Part shown: positions 55,427 to 64,000 of the stretch, in pieces
Layout of the letters: the number at the start of each line of letters is the position of its first letter
How positions within the stretch are numbered: the first letter of the stretch is position 1
Source: Megamonas hypermegale
GTDB taxonomy: Bacteria; Bacillota; Negativicutes; Selenomonadales; Selenomonadaceae
Reading direction: 5' to 3'
NCBI RefSeq assembly: GCF_900187035.1
Contig: NZ_LT906446.1
Location: 992,001 to 1,056,000, forward strand
DNA: 64,000 bases
Program-made: the position numbers and the translations under genes
The notes under the pieces: generated by a model
Databases searched by the model: none
What the model saw: the letters and a program-made list of their open reading frames with translations, nothing else
What the model was told of the DNA's origin: nothing

Positions 55427-55806
55427 AATAAAATAAACACTCCTTCATATATATGCAATTGGCATATTTTCTATAACAATATTATAAAAAATTCGAAGTC
55501 TAAATGATATATTTTTAATTTTTTTATATCAAGCTTCAAGGCTGATGCCCCAACCTTTGTATTAATATCCTCATGATTAAAACAGAGGTATTATGACATA
55601 TTTCTCATAAGATTTTACTTATTATATATATCAAAAATGTGTCGTTTTAAACCGTTGCACATTCCTTAAACATTCTAATTACAGTATAGGTATTAATAAA
55701 ACTATTGTCAATGACTTTATGTGATTTTTTTAACACATTTAATATAATAATAAATAAAATTTATAATTCTAAACCGATATATTTACTTATATATATACTA
55801 TTCAAA
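55427..55806 (-). promoter_or_regulatory. Promoter and about 250-nt leader of the carboxyltransferase gene
   Basis: On the minus strand TTGACA (55711-55706), 17 bp, TATACT (55688-55683) make a strong promoter about 255 bp before the ATG. The long leader holds a 7-bp hairpin AAGGTTG/CAGCCTT with loop GGGCAT (near 55533-55552) and A/T-rich sequence. I recognise no riboswitch class. Confidence 0.55.
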
Positions 55807-56388
55807 TTAATTTTGTTTAATTGCTTTATTAAGCCAAGCTGGAATATCTAATCCATACATCATAATAAAACAATACACCGTTATATATACATCTGTTAAA
55901 CTATTATGAACTTCGCCGAAATTAGGACAACGACAATAATTTGCACAAGATTTCAAACTAGGCATATTATTATCATGACTATAAATACGTGAAAAAGATT
56001 TTTGTAAATCATATAGTATAGAATTTCTACCAACATATATATGGTCTTTTTGCATAAATCGCACATCATTTTCTATACCATAGCCCACAACCATATCCGC
56101 ATGTTTAAAAATATTTTTAATATCGCGACGAAATGCACTCATCGTAAAACAATTTTCTACCATTTGTGGTGTTATATGATGAATACTTTCCGTATCTTTC
56201 CATGACTTACATCTTTTCGGTTTGATATATTCATTAAATAAAACACCTTTATATAAATCTATAATACTAAGCTGCAAAATTTCATCATATTTGGTATTTC
56301 CGCCAGTCATCTCCATATCAAAAAATATTACAGACGGCTCACGGTCTACAAAGGCAATACAATCTTGTCTAAAAACCAAATTGAACAC
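55807..56388 (-). CDS. DEDDh 3'-5' exonuclease family protein
   Basis: 193 aa, DnaQ-like fold. The five acidic/His positions are visible: Asp/Glu in IFFDMEMTG, an HHITPQMV segment, Asp in GIENDVRF, and His/Asp in VHNSLTDVY. Probably degrades DNA or RNA ends, with the target unknown. The start is uncertain: GTG at 56388 is close to AGGAT, TTG at 56379 has better spacing. Stands alone in an A/T-rich region. Confidence 0.8.
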   Translation of the reverse strand: MFNLVFRQDCIAFVDREPSVIFFDMEMTGGNTKYDEILQLSIIDLYKGVLFNEYIKPKRCKSWKDTESIHHITPQMVENCFTMSAFRRDIKNIFKHADMVVGYGIENDVRFMQKDHIYVGRNSILYDLQKSFSRIYSHDNNMPSLKSCANYCRCPNFGEVHNSLTDVYITVYCFIMMYGLDIPAWLNKAIKQN

Positions 56389-56710
56389 ATCCTATTTATA
56401 ATCTTTTATTTTTCTCTTACAATATAATACTACAAATACGGTGAATTCCACAATCAAAATAATATTTCTAGTGCAATATTATTATAAATTTTTCATTAAT
56501 ATATATCAAATAATATTTTATGATATCATCGATAAAATAAACTAAACCATATAAAAATACAATAGCTAGATTAATTAATATTAAATCATATTCTTTAAAT
56601 AATTTTATTTACCACGTATTTTATCAAACTAATTTATTTTTATCATTATTTAAAGATTTATTTATAAATTTCTATCAATTAATCTAGCTAAATCGTGCAT
56701 TAATTTTTTA
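56389..56710. other. A/T-rich intergenic stretch with a distant 14-bp inverted repeat
   Basis: No ORF or named RNA seen. TAGCTAGATTAATT (56563-56576) is the exact reverse complement of AATTAATCTAGCTA (56677-56690), 100 bp apart, just after the desulfidase-family gene; it could fold in its mRNA tail. Confidence 0.4.
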
Positions 56711-58000
56711 TCATGGACAGACTTTATCTATCATTATATTTAAGACTTCAATATCAGTTGATTTCATACCTTCCTTACCAATATAACCTACAGCTCTAAT
56801 GGTTTTTTCTAAATCATCTTTTACAATACCTTCACCAGATTTAAAACCATCGCCTTTCATACTCATTGTATGCGCTAAAAGTGCTGCATCTAATGAAGAT
56901 GAAATCTTTGCTGCGCAAGAAGGTTTTGCTCCGTCGCAAATTATACCGCAAGTATTTCCAAGTGTATTGATAATTGTAGATGCAATTTGGTTAAAATTGC
57001 CTCCGAGCATATACGTTATAGCTGCACTACAAGCATATGAAGCACTTACTGCACCACAAAAAGCAGACAAATTGCCAATATATTTTTTCTGATGAATAGC
57101 TAATAAATTACTCACAGCTAAAGCGCGATACATTTTTTCTTCTGGAATATTATAATACTGGGCATAAACTACAAGTGGAACGCAAGTTGTTATTCCCTGA
57201 TTTCCGCTACCTGAATTAATTACTACAGGCAAGGAACAACCACTCATTCTCGCTTCTGAAGCAGCCGAAGCCATAGCTCTAGCTTTTATTGGTAAAATAT
57301 CTTCACCATATAAAGCTAATAAATTGCGACCGACATTAGCTTCATATTTATTTTTAATACCTTCGCTAGCTATTGCCATATTACATTTTACTTGTCTTTC
57401 CAAAATCGGTTTTATATCATCTATATTTACAGTATTTGCAAATTCAATGATATCTTTTACATTTAATAAGGATTTATCTGCTGGAGCAGAATTTTCAACA
57501 TGGGCAATTTTATTCACTTTATCGTAAATAACTGTATCATCTTTAACAATTTTAATTATATTTGTATGTGAATCAGAAATTACTACCTGCGCACTATGAT
57601 TGTCAAAATAAACAGTGATATCAATGTATAAATTATCCGTACCTGGTACTAAATCACAAGTGCAAATATCTTTTTGCAACAATTCACGCAAATACATTCT
57701 ATCTTCATCAGTGACACTTTCTAATACTTCTAATTGCATATCAGCTTTACCACCGATGATACCTAATAATGCTGCTGTATCAATTCCTTTTAAACCACCT
57801 GAATTTGGCACAGTAACACCTTTTACGTTCTTTATTATATTTCCACTGCATTTAACTACTACTTTTTGTGGAAATTCACCTAATACTTCTCTTGCTTTCG
57901 CTCCAGCATAAGCGATTGCAATTGGTTCTGTACAACCTAATGCAGGAACTAATTGCTCTTTTAAAATATTAATGTAATTTTCATAAATTTCCTGTTGCAT
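56711..58000 (-). CDS. L-cysteine desulfidase / serine dehydratase-alpha family protein (UPF0597, CyuA-like)
   Basis: 429 aa. Breaks L-cysteine to pyruvate, ammonia and sulfide in characterised relatives. Marks: LVPALGCTEPIAIAYAGAKA, GNIIKNVKGVTVPNSGG, NSGSGNQGITTCVPLVVYAQ, GNTCGIICDGAKPSCAAKISSSLDAALL. Conserved Cys residues in these segments fit an iron-sulfur cluster. No cysteine transporter (CyuP) or regulator is next to it. ATG with a GGAAG-type site. Confidence 0.87.
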   Translation of the reverse strand: MQQEIYENYINILKEQLVPALGCTEPIAIAYAGAKAREVLGEFPQKVVVKCSGNIIKNVKGVTVPNSGGLKGIDTAALLGIIGGKADMQLEVLESVTDEDRMYLRELLQKDICTCDLVPGTDNLYIDITVYFDNHSAQVVISDSHTNIIKIVKDDTVIYDKVNKIAHVENSAPADKSLLNVKDIIEFANTVNIDDIKPILERQVKCNMAIASEGIKNKYEANVGRNLLALYGEDILPIKARAMASAASEARMSGCSLPVVINSGSGNQGITTCVPLVVYAQYYNIPEEKMYRALAVSNLLAIHQKKYIGNLSAFCGAVSASYACSAAITYMLGGNFNQIASTIINTLGNTCGIICDGAKPSCAAKISSSLDAALLAHTMSMKGDGFKSGEGIVKDDLEKTIRAVGYIGKEGMKSTDIEVLNIMIDKVCP

Positions 58001-58184
58001 AAAAATCGCTTCCTTTCACATATTTAACTACTAAAAGTATACCATACTACTAGAAAAAAAATAAGTCGAACAAATAAAAATATAAACAAACCATATCATT
58101 ATGTACACTCTGAAAAGATTTTATTTAAGTCTATTACATAAAAAAAGCAATACTAAAAAGTATCACTTATTTTTTATAAATATT

Positions 58185-58757
58185 TTATTCTAAATCTGCA
58201 TTCCAATCATAGATAATACCCGTTGCTGAGTCAATTTCAAATTCATATTTTATATTATTGAATGACAATTTACCTTCATAATAATCTCGTCCATTTGAAG
58301 ATTTTTTCCAAATTTCAATTGTATCTATTGGCGCATTTAACACTTTTTCATGTACAATTTGTTTTGCTTCATCTATTGTGACAGGACTGCCACCTAATCT
58401 ATCAAACCAATTCTCATCTACCTCATAATCAGCCCCAATAATACTCCCATCTTCTATGGCTATTTCATAATCATAATCACCATAATTTGTTTCAAATTCA
58501 ATATCATAAATAGGAATGTTTCCATCTTCATCTTTTTCAATCTTAATATTATACGCATTATCCTGTGGCACACTTGCATCATCGAGAGCAATTAAAAAAG
58601 CCGTCTTATCATCAATATCTTTAAACTCAATGGTTTTTGTTGATTTTTTGTTCATGTCATTGGGTAATGAACTATTTTCTGATGTTACTTCTGATTGTCC
58701 ACATCCAATAATGCCCAAGGATAAAACTACAAATATTCCAACCAAAAGCCATTTCAT
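58185..58757 (-). CDS. PepSY-domain lipoprotein
   Basis: About 190 aa. Lipobox LGIIGC, a Ser/Asn linker, then two PepSY-like units (FKDIDDKTAFLIALDDASV...YDIEFETNYGDYDYEIAIEDGSIIGADYEVDE, and VTIDEAKQIVHEKVL...YEGKLSFNNIKYEFEIDSATGIIYDWNAD). PepSY domains often inhibit proteases or modulate enzymes at the cell surface. ATG 58757 follows AGGAGG; the longer upstream reading is A/T-rich leader. Confidence 0.85.
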   Translation of the reverse strand: MKWLLVGIFVVLSLGIIGCGQSEVTSENSSLPNDMNKKSTKTIEFKDIDDKTAFLIALDDASVPQDNAYNIKIEKDEDGNIPIYDIEFETNYGDYDYEIAIEDGSIIGADYEVDENWFDRLGGSPVTIDEAKQIVHEKVLNAPIDTIEIWKKSSNGRDYYEGKLSFNNIKYEFEIDSATGIIYDWNADLE

Positions 58758-58963
58758 TTTTATACCTCCTATAAATAAAAATACAATTATTTTTAATCTA
58801 TTTAATAAAATTATCTCTATGTATATTATAAACTTAAACACCATTCTATAACAATATAGCAACTTATCAAAAATATAATAAATATATATATTCATTTCAT
58901 AAAATTATTAAAAAATATGTATAATTTATAACAATTTTAAGATAGAAACTTTCTTTGCTTTTA

Positions 58964-58991
58964 TTGACTCCCCATTTTGTTATGTTATAAT
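58964..58991 (+). promoter_or_regulatory. Promoter of the small membrane protein
   Basis: TTGACT (58964-58969), 16 bp, TATAAT (58986-58991) with TGT extension. Confidence 0.7.
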
Positions 58992-59015
58992 GTGAAACGA
59001 AATGAGGTGCTTATT

Positions 59016-59240
59016 ATGAAAAATATTATTTTTATAGAAACAATCGTATTTCTTATCTGTGGTATAATTCTTTCCCTTGCTTCCGGTAGCCCTATTATGT
59101 TAGCTATTTCTATCAGTGCAGACATAGCCCTTGCTATCATTCAGTTTATTGGCATAAAAATCGCATTTACTAATGAAGAATTTATAAATTTAAATGATAA
59201 TGATGATTACACATCTTGTCATAGTACTCATAATTTATAA
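59016..59240 (+). CDS. Small two-helix membrane protein, unknown function
   Basis: 74 aa. ATG follows GAGGTG by 7 nt. Two hydrophobic helices (IIFIETIVFLICGIILSLAS and PIMLAISISADIALAIIQFIGI) and a polar, Asp/Asn-rich tail. No family recognised. It has its own promoter and terminator. It is divergent from the PepSY lipoprotein. Confidence 0.65.
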   Translation: MKNIIFIETIVFLICGIILSLASGSPIMLAISISADIALAIIQFIGIKIAFTNEEFINLNDNDDYTSCHSTHNL

Positions 59241-59303
59241 TCTATCAATTAATACATATTTATTTTATGTTATTTTCAATCTAAATAATTTTTCAGTTTA
59301 AGC

Positions 59304-59340
59304 AAAAGCTTCAATACGAAATTGTATTGAAGCTTTTTTA
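59304..59340. terminator. Bidirectional terminator
   Basis: Perfect 14-bp stem AAAAGCTTCAATAC/GTATTGAAGCTTTT with GAAATT loop, between convergent genes. Confidence 0.88.
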
Positions 59341-60183
59341 TTTCATTTTTTGTTGTTTTCGAATTTTCAACGGCGTATTACCAAAACGCATTTTAAACAT
59401 ACGCATGAATAATTTATAATTATTAAATCCATATTTTTCTAAAATATGTGATATTAATTCATCTGTATTTAATAAATCACTGTAAATATATGATAAACGC
59501 ACTTCATTTTGATATTCTAAAAAAGTTATTCCCATATGTTTTTTAAAAAAACGACAAAAATATTTCACCTGAAAACCTGCTACTTGAGCAATTTCGTCAA
59601 GTGGTATAGCTCGTATATAATTTTTAGCTACATAATCTAAAACTTCATTTAATTTGACTAAATCCTGCTGTTTTTGACTTACATTTATTTGATATACTTT
59701 CTCACTAAAGTCACGTTGTATAAGACATAATAATTCAAATAATAAACAATTAAAATATAATAAAAAGTTTTCTTCATACTTGTCATCTAATTCCTTCATT
59801 TTTCGCAAAAAAGCTTTAATTTTATTTATCTTTTGTTGTTTTAACTCATTTTCTTGACCATCATTGACAATAAATTTCACTTGTTGTATATTCGATATGA
59901 AATTTTCAATAAAATCTAAAGGAATTTGCAACAAAATATATTTATTAAAACTTATTGCTTTATTTGAATGTATTACATTAGCATTGATTAACATACATTC
60001 TCCAGGATGTAAAATACGTGAATTATTTTCTACTGATACTAACAATTCGCCTTCTAATAAATACACTAATTCAATAGCTCTATGCCAATGATTAGGAACA
60101 TATCGTCCTTTATTTGTTAATGTACAAAAACGAACTTTAATAACAACTGATGTTCTTATCTGTTCATAATTTATTTTTTCCAT
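59338..60183 (-). CDS. AraC-family transcriptional regulator with cupin sensor
   Basis: 281 aa. N-terminal cupin (NHWHRAIELVYLLEGELLVSVENNSRILHPGECMLINANVIHS) for a small ligand, C-terminal double HTH (VLDYVAKNYIRAIPLDEIAQVAGFQVKYFCRFFKKHMGITFLEYQNEVRL and ISHILEKYGFNNYKLFMRMFKMRFGNTPLKIRK). Sugar or envelope signals are typical for this layout. No adjacent target operon is evident. Confidence 0.9.
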   Translation of the reverse strand: MEKINYEQIRTSVVIKVRFCTLTNKGRYVPNHWHRAIELVYLLEGELLVSVENNSRILHPGECMLINANVIHSNKAISFNKYILLQIPLDFIENFISNIQQVKFIVNDGQENELKQQKINKIKAFLRKMKELDDKYEENFLLYFNCLLFELLCLIQRDFSEKVYQINVSQKQQDLVKLNEVLDYVAKNYIRAIPLDEIAQVAGFQVKYFCRFFKKHMGITFLEYQNEVRLSYIYSDLLNTDELISHILEKYGFNNYKLFMRMFKMRFGNTPLKIRKQQKMK

Positions 60184-60248
60184 TTCTCAATTCACTTCTT
60201 TTCAAATACAAAATATTTTATTTTAGTATTATAACCATAAACATAAAG

Positions 60249-60280
60249 AAAAAGGAAGCATTTTTTATGCTTCCTTTTAT
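60249..60280 (-). terminator. Terminator of ppx-ppk1
   Basis: AAAAGGAAGCAT faces ATGCTTCCTTTT; on the minus strand the stem is followed by a T run. Confidence 0.82.
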
Positions 60281-60290
60281 ATCATATGAA

Positions 60291-62396
60291 TTATTCTTTA
60301 TTTATTTCTCTATGCAAGGTAATTCTTCTACCCACTTTATATTCATGACGTAAATAATTTTGACAATCTAAAAGCTCATCGCCTTCTTTTATTTCTGGTT
60401 TTTTATATGTGCCATTAGATTGCAATATTCTCGCTTTAAGATTATCTTTCCACATTATACATAATGTATCATAAATACTTTCTTTTATTTTACGGTCATA
60501 AATAGGTGCTGCAATTTCTACGCGATTTTCAGTATTTCGTGTCATCCAATCAGCAGAAGAAATATACATCTTCATCTCATCACCTGTACCAAAGCAATAT
60601 ACACGAGAATGTTCCAAAAATCTGCCTACAACGCTGATTACTTCAATATTTTCCGTCTTTCCTTTTATGCCTGGTAAAATACAGCAAATACCGCGAATTA
60701 TCATTTTTATTTTTACGCCAGCTTGTGAAGCATCTTTAAGTGCATCGATAAGTTGACGGTCAGTGAGTGAATTCATCTTTAAGAAAATAGATGTTTCTTG
60801 ACCATTTTGTGCTTTTTCAATTTCACCTTGAATTAATTTCAACAATGTTGGTTTAAGTGATACTGGTGCAACAAGTAAATGTTTATACTCTTCACCATAT
60901 AAATTATCAATACCCATATTCTGGAAAAATTCCACAGCATCTTTACCAATGCCTTCATTGCTTGTAATCAAAGAAATATCGGTATATAAAGAAGAAGTCG
61001 ATGCATTATAATTGCCTGTACCTATCTGTGTAAAGTATTTTATACCATCGTTTTCTTGCTTCATAATCAAGCAAATCTTAGAATGTACTTTATATCCTTC
61101 CATACCATAGATGACTTTACAGCCAGCATCTTGTAAAAATTCTGCCCAGTTGATATTGTTTTCTTCATCAAATCTAGCACGAAGTTCCATTAAAACTGTG
61201 ACATCTTTGCCCATTTTAGCTGCCATAGCTAAATAATTCATGAGCTGTGCTTTATGGCTACCTACACGATACAAAGTGATTTTAATAGCAAATACTTTAT
61301 CATTTGTCACAGCTTCTTTAATGAATTTAAGGAAAATATCAAAGCTTTGATATGGATATTGCAACATCACATCATTTTGACTTACATAATCCATGATATT
61401 AGCATTTTCTGGTACACAGCAAATTGTAGATGGACTAAATGGCGGATACATGAGCATATTCTTTTGTTCATCAGTAAATTTACTACCTAAGCTAAAGATA
61501 TATGATTTATTAATTGGAGATTTATAAGTAAAAATTTGTTTTTCTGTGATTTTAAACTGATTTGTCACATATTTAATCATAGAAGAATCAAATTCGCCTT
61601 CAACTTCTAAGCGAACTGGTGCTAAGCGTTGTCTTTTAAGTAAAACTTCTCTAGCATGTTCCAAAAAATCTTCGCCTAAATCTAAACGTTCATCATCAAG
61701 ACTTATATCTGCACTTCTTGTTACAGAAAGAATTAAACTTTTTTCTACTTCATAACCATCAAATATTTTATTAGCGTATGAAGCGATGATATCTTCCATC
61801 ATAACATAGCGCAATTTTGTTTTATTAGGCAAATAAATTATTTTTGGTAAATTAGCTGGTACTGGAATTATACCAAATACTTTACGTTTTTTACGAGTTA
61901 AAACAATTCCCACATATAAAGCTTTATTGATTAAATGAGGAAAAGGATGTCTAACATTGATAATTTGAGGAGAAAGAAATGGTCGTACAAAATTATCAAA
62001 ATAATCTTTTACGTAAGCTTTATCCTTAGTAGTCAATGAATTAACTTTTTTACGTTCAATACCTGCTTTTTTCAAATTTTTTTCTACATCAGCAAATATT
62101 TTATCTGCTTTTTGATTGAGTTTTTTTGTTGTTTCAAAAATTTTAGCAAGTTGTTGCTTTGGTGTCATGAAACTTTTATTATCAAATTCATGTGTTTCTA
62201 TTGAAGCTAAATCCCAAAGACTGCCTACACGTACACGATAAAATTCATCTAAATTACTAGCATAAATAGCAACAAATTTTAATTTTTCATATAATGGCAC
62301 ATTTTCATCAATAGCTTCTTCCAAAACACGTTCATTAAAACGAAGCCATGAAAGCTCTCTATTTTGTGTATATGTGGTATCAATTTTATTATCCAT
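60291..62396 (-). CDS. ppk1: Polyphosphate kinase 1
   Basis: Makes polyphosphate from ATP. 701 aa, four-domain family layout: N-terminal RELSWLRFNERVLEEA, head domain, and two catalytic halves with the phosphohistidine in YKVHSKICLIMK and the second His in FLEHSRVYCFG; also ELRARFDEENNINWA and GTGNYNASTS. Start 8 bp inside the end of ppx, so the two are coupled. Confidence 0.95.
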   Translation of the reverse strand: MDNKIDTTYTQNRELSWLRFNERVLEEAIDENVPLYEKLKFVAIYASNLDEFYRVRVGSLWDLASIETHEFDNKSFMTPKQQLAKIFETTKKLNQKADKIFADVEKNLKKAGIERKKVNSLTTKDKAYVKDYFDNFVRPFLSPQIINVRHPFPHLINKALYVGIVLTRKKRKVFGIIPVPANLPKIIYLPNKTKLRYVMMEDIIASYANKIFDGYEVEKSLILSVTRSADISLDDERLDLGEDFLEHAREVLLKRQRLAPVRLEVEGEFDSSMIKYVTNQFKITEKQIFTYKSPINKSYIFSLGSKFTDEQKNMLMYPPFSPSTICCVPENANIMDYVSQNDVMLQYPYQSFDIFLKFIKEAVTNDKVFAIKITLYRVGSHKAQLMNYLAMAAKMGKDVTVLMELRARFDEENNINWAEFLQDAGCKVIYGMEGYKVHSKICLIMKQENDGIKYFTQIGTGNYNASTSSLYTDISLITSNEGIGKDAVEFFQNMGIDNLYGEEYKHLLVAPVSLKPTLLKLIQGEIEKAQNGQETSIFLKMNSLTDRQLIDALKDASQAGVKIKMIIRGICCILPGIKGKTENIEVISVVGRFLEHSRVYCFGTGDEMKMYISSADWMTRNTENRVEIAAPIYDRKIKESIYDTLCIMWKDNLKARILQSNGTYKKPEIKEGDELLDCQNYLRHEYKVGRRITLHREINKE

Positions 62397-63327
62397 TAAC
62401 TTTTTCTTCCTCTTTTTTACTTAAAATTTGTCTATACAAAAATCCTTCACGCACACCAGCACGACTTACATAAATATTTTGTACTTTAAAATGTTTTACA
62501 ATGGTGTTTAAAACTATCATACCTGGCATAATAGTGCGTACACGTTCTGGAACTACTTTTAAAAGTGTTTCCAAGGTATCAAGTGGGATAAATTTCTTAT
62601 CTTCACGATTTTCTAATCGCTTAACCATTGCACGTAAATTTTCTGATGTTACGAAACGATTATTTGCACTTAAATTATAAAAATAACTGTTTAATTTATC
62701 TACAGCACGAATTGTACCGCCAACCCCACAAACTGACGGGCAATCTCCAAGATTGCTAACTTCATATCTATCGAGCATATCTTCTACGCAATTTTCAATT
62801 GCTTTACGTTCTTTTTTTGTAGGAAATAAACGACTTACAAATTTAGTATACATGCTAAGTGAACCGATTGGTAAACTTACAGCATGTTGTATTTCCATAT
62901 CTTTATAGAAAACAAGTTCTGTACTACCACCACCGATATCGACCAAAAGACCAGTTTGTAAATCAACTGTTCTAGCAGCTCCTACAAAGTCATATTCTGC
63001 TTCTTGTGCCCCGCTTAAAAGCGAAATAGAAAGACCTGTACGGTCTTCAATTTCTGTAACAGCAGCTTGACTGTTAGAAATATTTCTAAGTGATGCAGTA
63101 GCAAAAACATGCATATCTGTAACGCCCAATTCTCGTGCCAATAAATTAAAACTATCTAAAATATAACAAGCACGATTTATGCCTTCAGCTACCATCATTC
63201 CATCTTTAATAAAAGATGCCAGTTCTGCCATTTCTTTTTTATTTAAAAGTGCACGTGGTCTACCACCTTCTACTTTATAAATAACTAAGCGCATTGTATT
63301 TGAACCAATATCTACAACTGCATACAT
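62389..63327 (-). CDS. ppx: Exopolyphosphatase / guanosine pentaphosphatase family
   Basis: About 312 aa, ASKHA fold. YAVVDIGSNTMRLVIYKV and DIGGGSTELVFYKD are the phosphate loops, with Glu in GAQEAEYDFVGA. It lacks the C-terminal HD domain, so is the short Ppx/GppA type. It hydrolyses polyphosphate ends or pppGpp. The ATG at 63327 or 63330 follows GGGAGTGG; a GTG at 63336 is in the SD. It opposes ppk1 in the same operon. Confidence 0.92.
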   Translation of the reverse strand: MYAVVDIGSNTMRLVIYKVEGGRPRALLNKKEMAELASFIKDGMMVAEGINRACYILDSFNLLARELGVTDMHVFATASLRNISNSQAAVTEIEDRTGLSISLLSGAQEAEYDFVGAARTVDLQTGLLVDIGGGSTELVFYKDMEIQHAVSLPIGSLSMYTKFVSRLFPTKKERKAIENCVEDMLDRYEVSNLGDCPSVCGVGGTIRAVDKLNSYFYNLSANNRFVTSENLRAMVKRLENREDKKFIPLDTLETLLKVVPERVRTIMPGMIVLNTIVKHFKVQNIYVSRAGVREGFLYRQILSKKEEEKVNG

Positions 63328-63580
63328 CATAACCACTCCCTATTATATTGTAATATATGTTTTTTATACTAATATTAAATTTATGTAAAATATATGCAAA
63401 AATTTTCTATAAATCACCATTTAACTTATCATTCATATTATATATATCTTATCAGTTGAACAATAAAAATACAAGTTATAGAATAGTTTTTAAGCAATTT
63501 TTAATTTAAGCACTCTATCCTTTAAAATAAAGTCTTTTTTATTTTTATAATATAAATACTTTCTTTAAGGACGTGTTACA

Positions 63581-64000
63581 ATGTGGATTTTATTTGCCTT
63601 TGGTTCCGCCATTTTTTCTGGTCTTACGACAATTTTAGCAAAATGCGGTATTCAAAAAACAGATTCAACCATAGCTACTGCTATCCGAACAATCATCGTA
63701 TTGTATTTTCTTTAATTATGGTTTGTTTAGTAAATTCTCAAGCAATGATATTTACTTTATCCATTAAAACATGGATATTTTTAATTCTTTCAGGCATTGC
63801 TACAGGTGCTTCATGGCTTTGTTATTTTAAAGCTCTGCAACTAGGTGATGTCAATAAAGTAGTTCCAATTGATAAATCAAGCATCGTTTTGACCATGATA
63901 CTTGCCTTAATTATCTTTGATGAATATTTTTCTTATTTAAGTGGTATCGGTATCATTTTAATAACGCTTGGTACTTTTTTAATGATTCAAAAAACCGCAA
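63581..64000 (+). pseudogene. EamA-family permease gene with a frameshift, running off the window
   Basis: ATG 63581, 8 nt after AAGGA, gives WILFAFGSAIFSGLTTILAKCGI and IATAIRTIIVL, then a TAA at 63713-63715. The -1 frame from about 63703 continues with VFSLIMVCLVNSQ, WIFLILSGIATGASWLCYFKALQLGDVNKVVPIDKSS and beyond to the window end. A single missing base between about 63700 and 63705 explains it. It may be a real pseudogene or a sequencing slip. Confidence 0.75.

Noticed and set aside
55560-55680. Short peptide ORF in the carboxyltransferase leader (about 15 codons)
   Set aside because: The AAGGA touches the ATG, so spacing is wrong; chance frame.

Overview
The window reads as chromosomal DNA of a low-GC, anaerobic Firmicute. 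My best guess is the Negativicutes (Selenomonadaceae, Megamonas-like). This is inferred from strong A/T codon bias, many TTG/GTG starts with good Shine-Dalgarno (SD) sites, a biotin-type decarboxylase/carboxyltransferase subunit, anaerobic thiazole synthesis by ThiH, and a PASTA-kinase cell-division cluster in a chromosome that shows no sporulation operon here. No rRNA or other taxonomic marker was available, so the genus is a guess.

Layout. 0-0.36 kb: tRNA-Gly and tRNA-Cys. 0.4-6.9 kb: dut, rarA, mnmA, a TauE/SafE exporter, tsaD, an RNase HI with a probable AUA start, and a DMT permease. 6.9-10.2 kb: a TPP-riboswitch thiSFGH operon with a second, unexplained terminator leader. 10.2-12.9 kb: aroC-aroK-aroB. 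13.1-22.2 kb: housekeeping and envelope genes, including cyclophilin, fabK, a zinc-binding lipoprotein, acpS, the NAD(P)HX repair enzyme, a mazF without visible antitoxin, an MBL/DUF3006 pair, a cell-wall amidase and a GerMN lipoprotein. 22.2-23.6 kb: two genes with different codon use. 23.65-25.09 kb: a complete IS3/IS150-type insertion sequence. 25.1-28.6 kb: uvrB and a galactokinase-family gene. 28.9-34.5 kb: an FHA / PP2C / FtsW-RodA / penicillin-binding protein / PASTA-kinase operon, followed by queC-folE2.

36.15-49.03 kb is a block with richer G/C codon use that ends exactly at the recA/recX overlap. It carries an AGCS symporter, two alpha/beta hydrolases (one broken), an AEC permease, two NAD(P)H-dependent FMN reductases, two aldo/keto reductases (one broken), LysR, a DMT permease, a flavodoxin lipoprotein, an iron alcohol dehydrogenase and its MerR regulator. 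The gene set looks like an aldehyde/electrophile reduction island. From 49 kb the native style resumes: recA, a c-di-AMP (ydaO-type) riboswitch driving an NlpC/P60 endopeptidase, a HisKA_2 kinase with an ANTAR response regulator, small unknown genes, a biotin-dependent carboxyltransferase subunit, an exonuclease, an L-cysteine desulfidase/serine dehydratase family protein, a PepSY lipoprotein, AraC, ppx-ppk1 and a frameshifted EamA gene at the right edge.

The most novel signal is a 53-bp palindromic miniature element at 3417-3469. It copies the left-end hairpin of the IS at 23650-25091 almost exactly and has a 4-bp target duplication. Both the miniature element and the full IS sit in the loop of a bidirectional terminator between convergent genes, which suggests a family that targets terminator hairpins.
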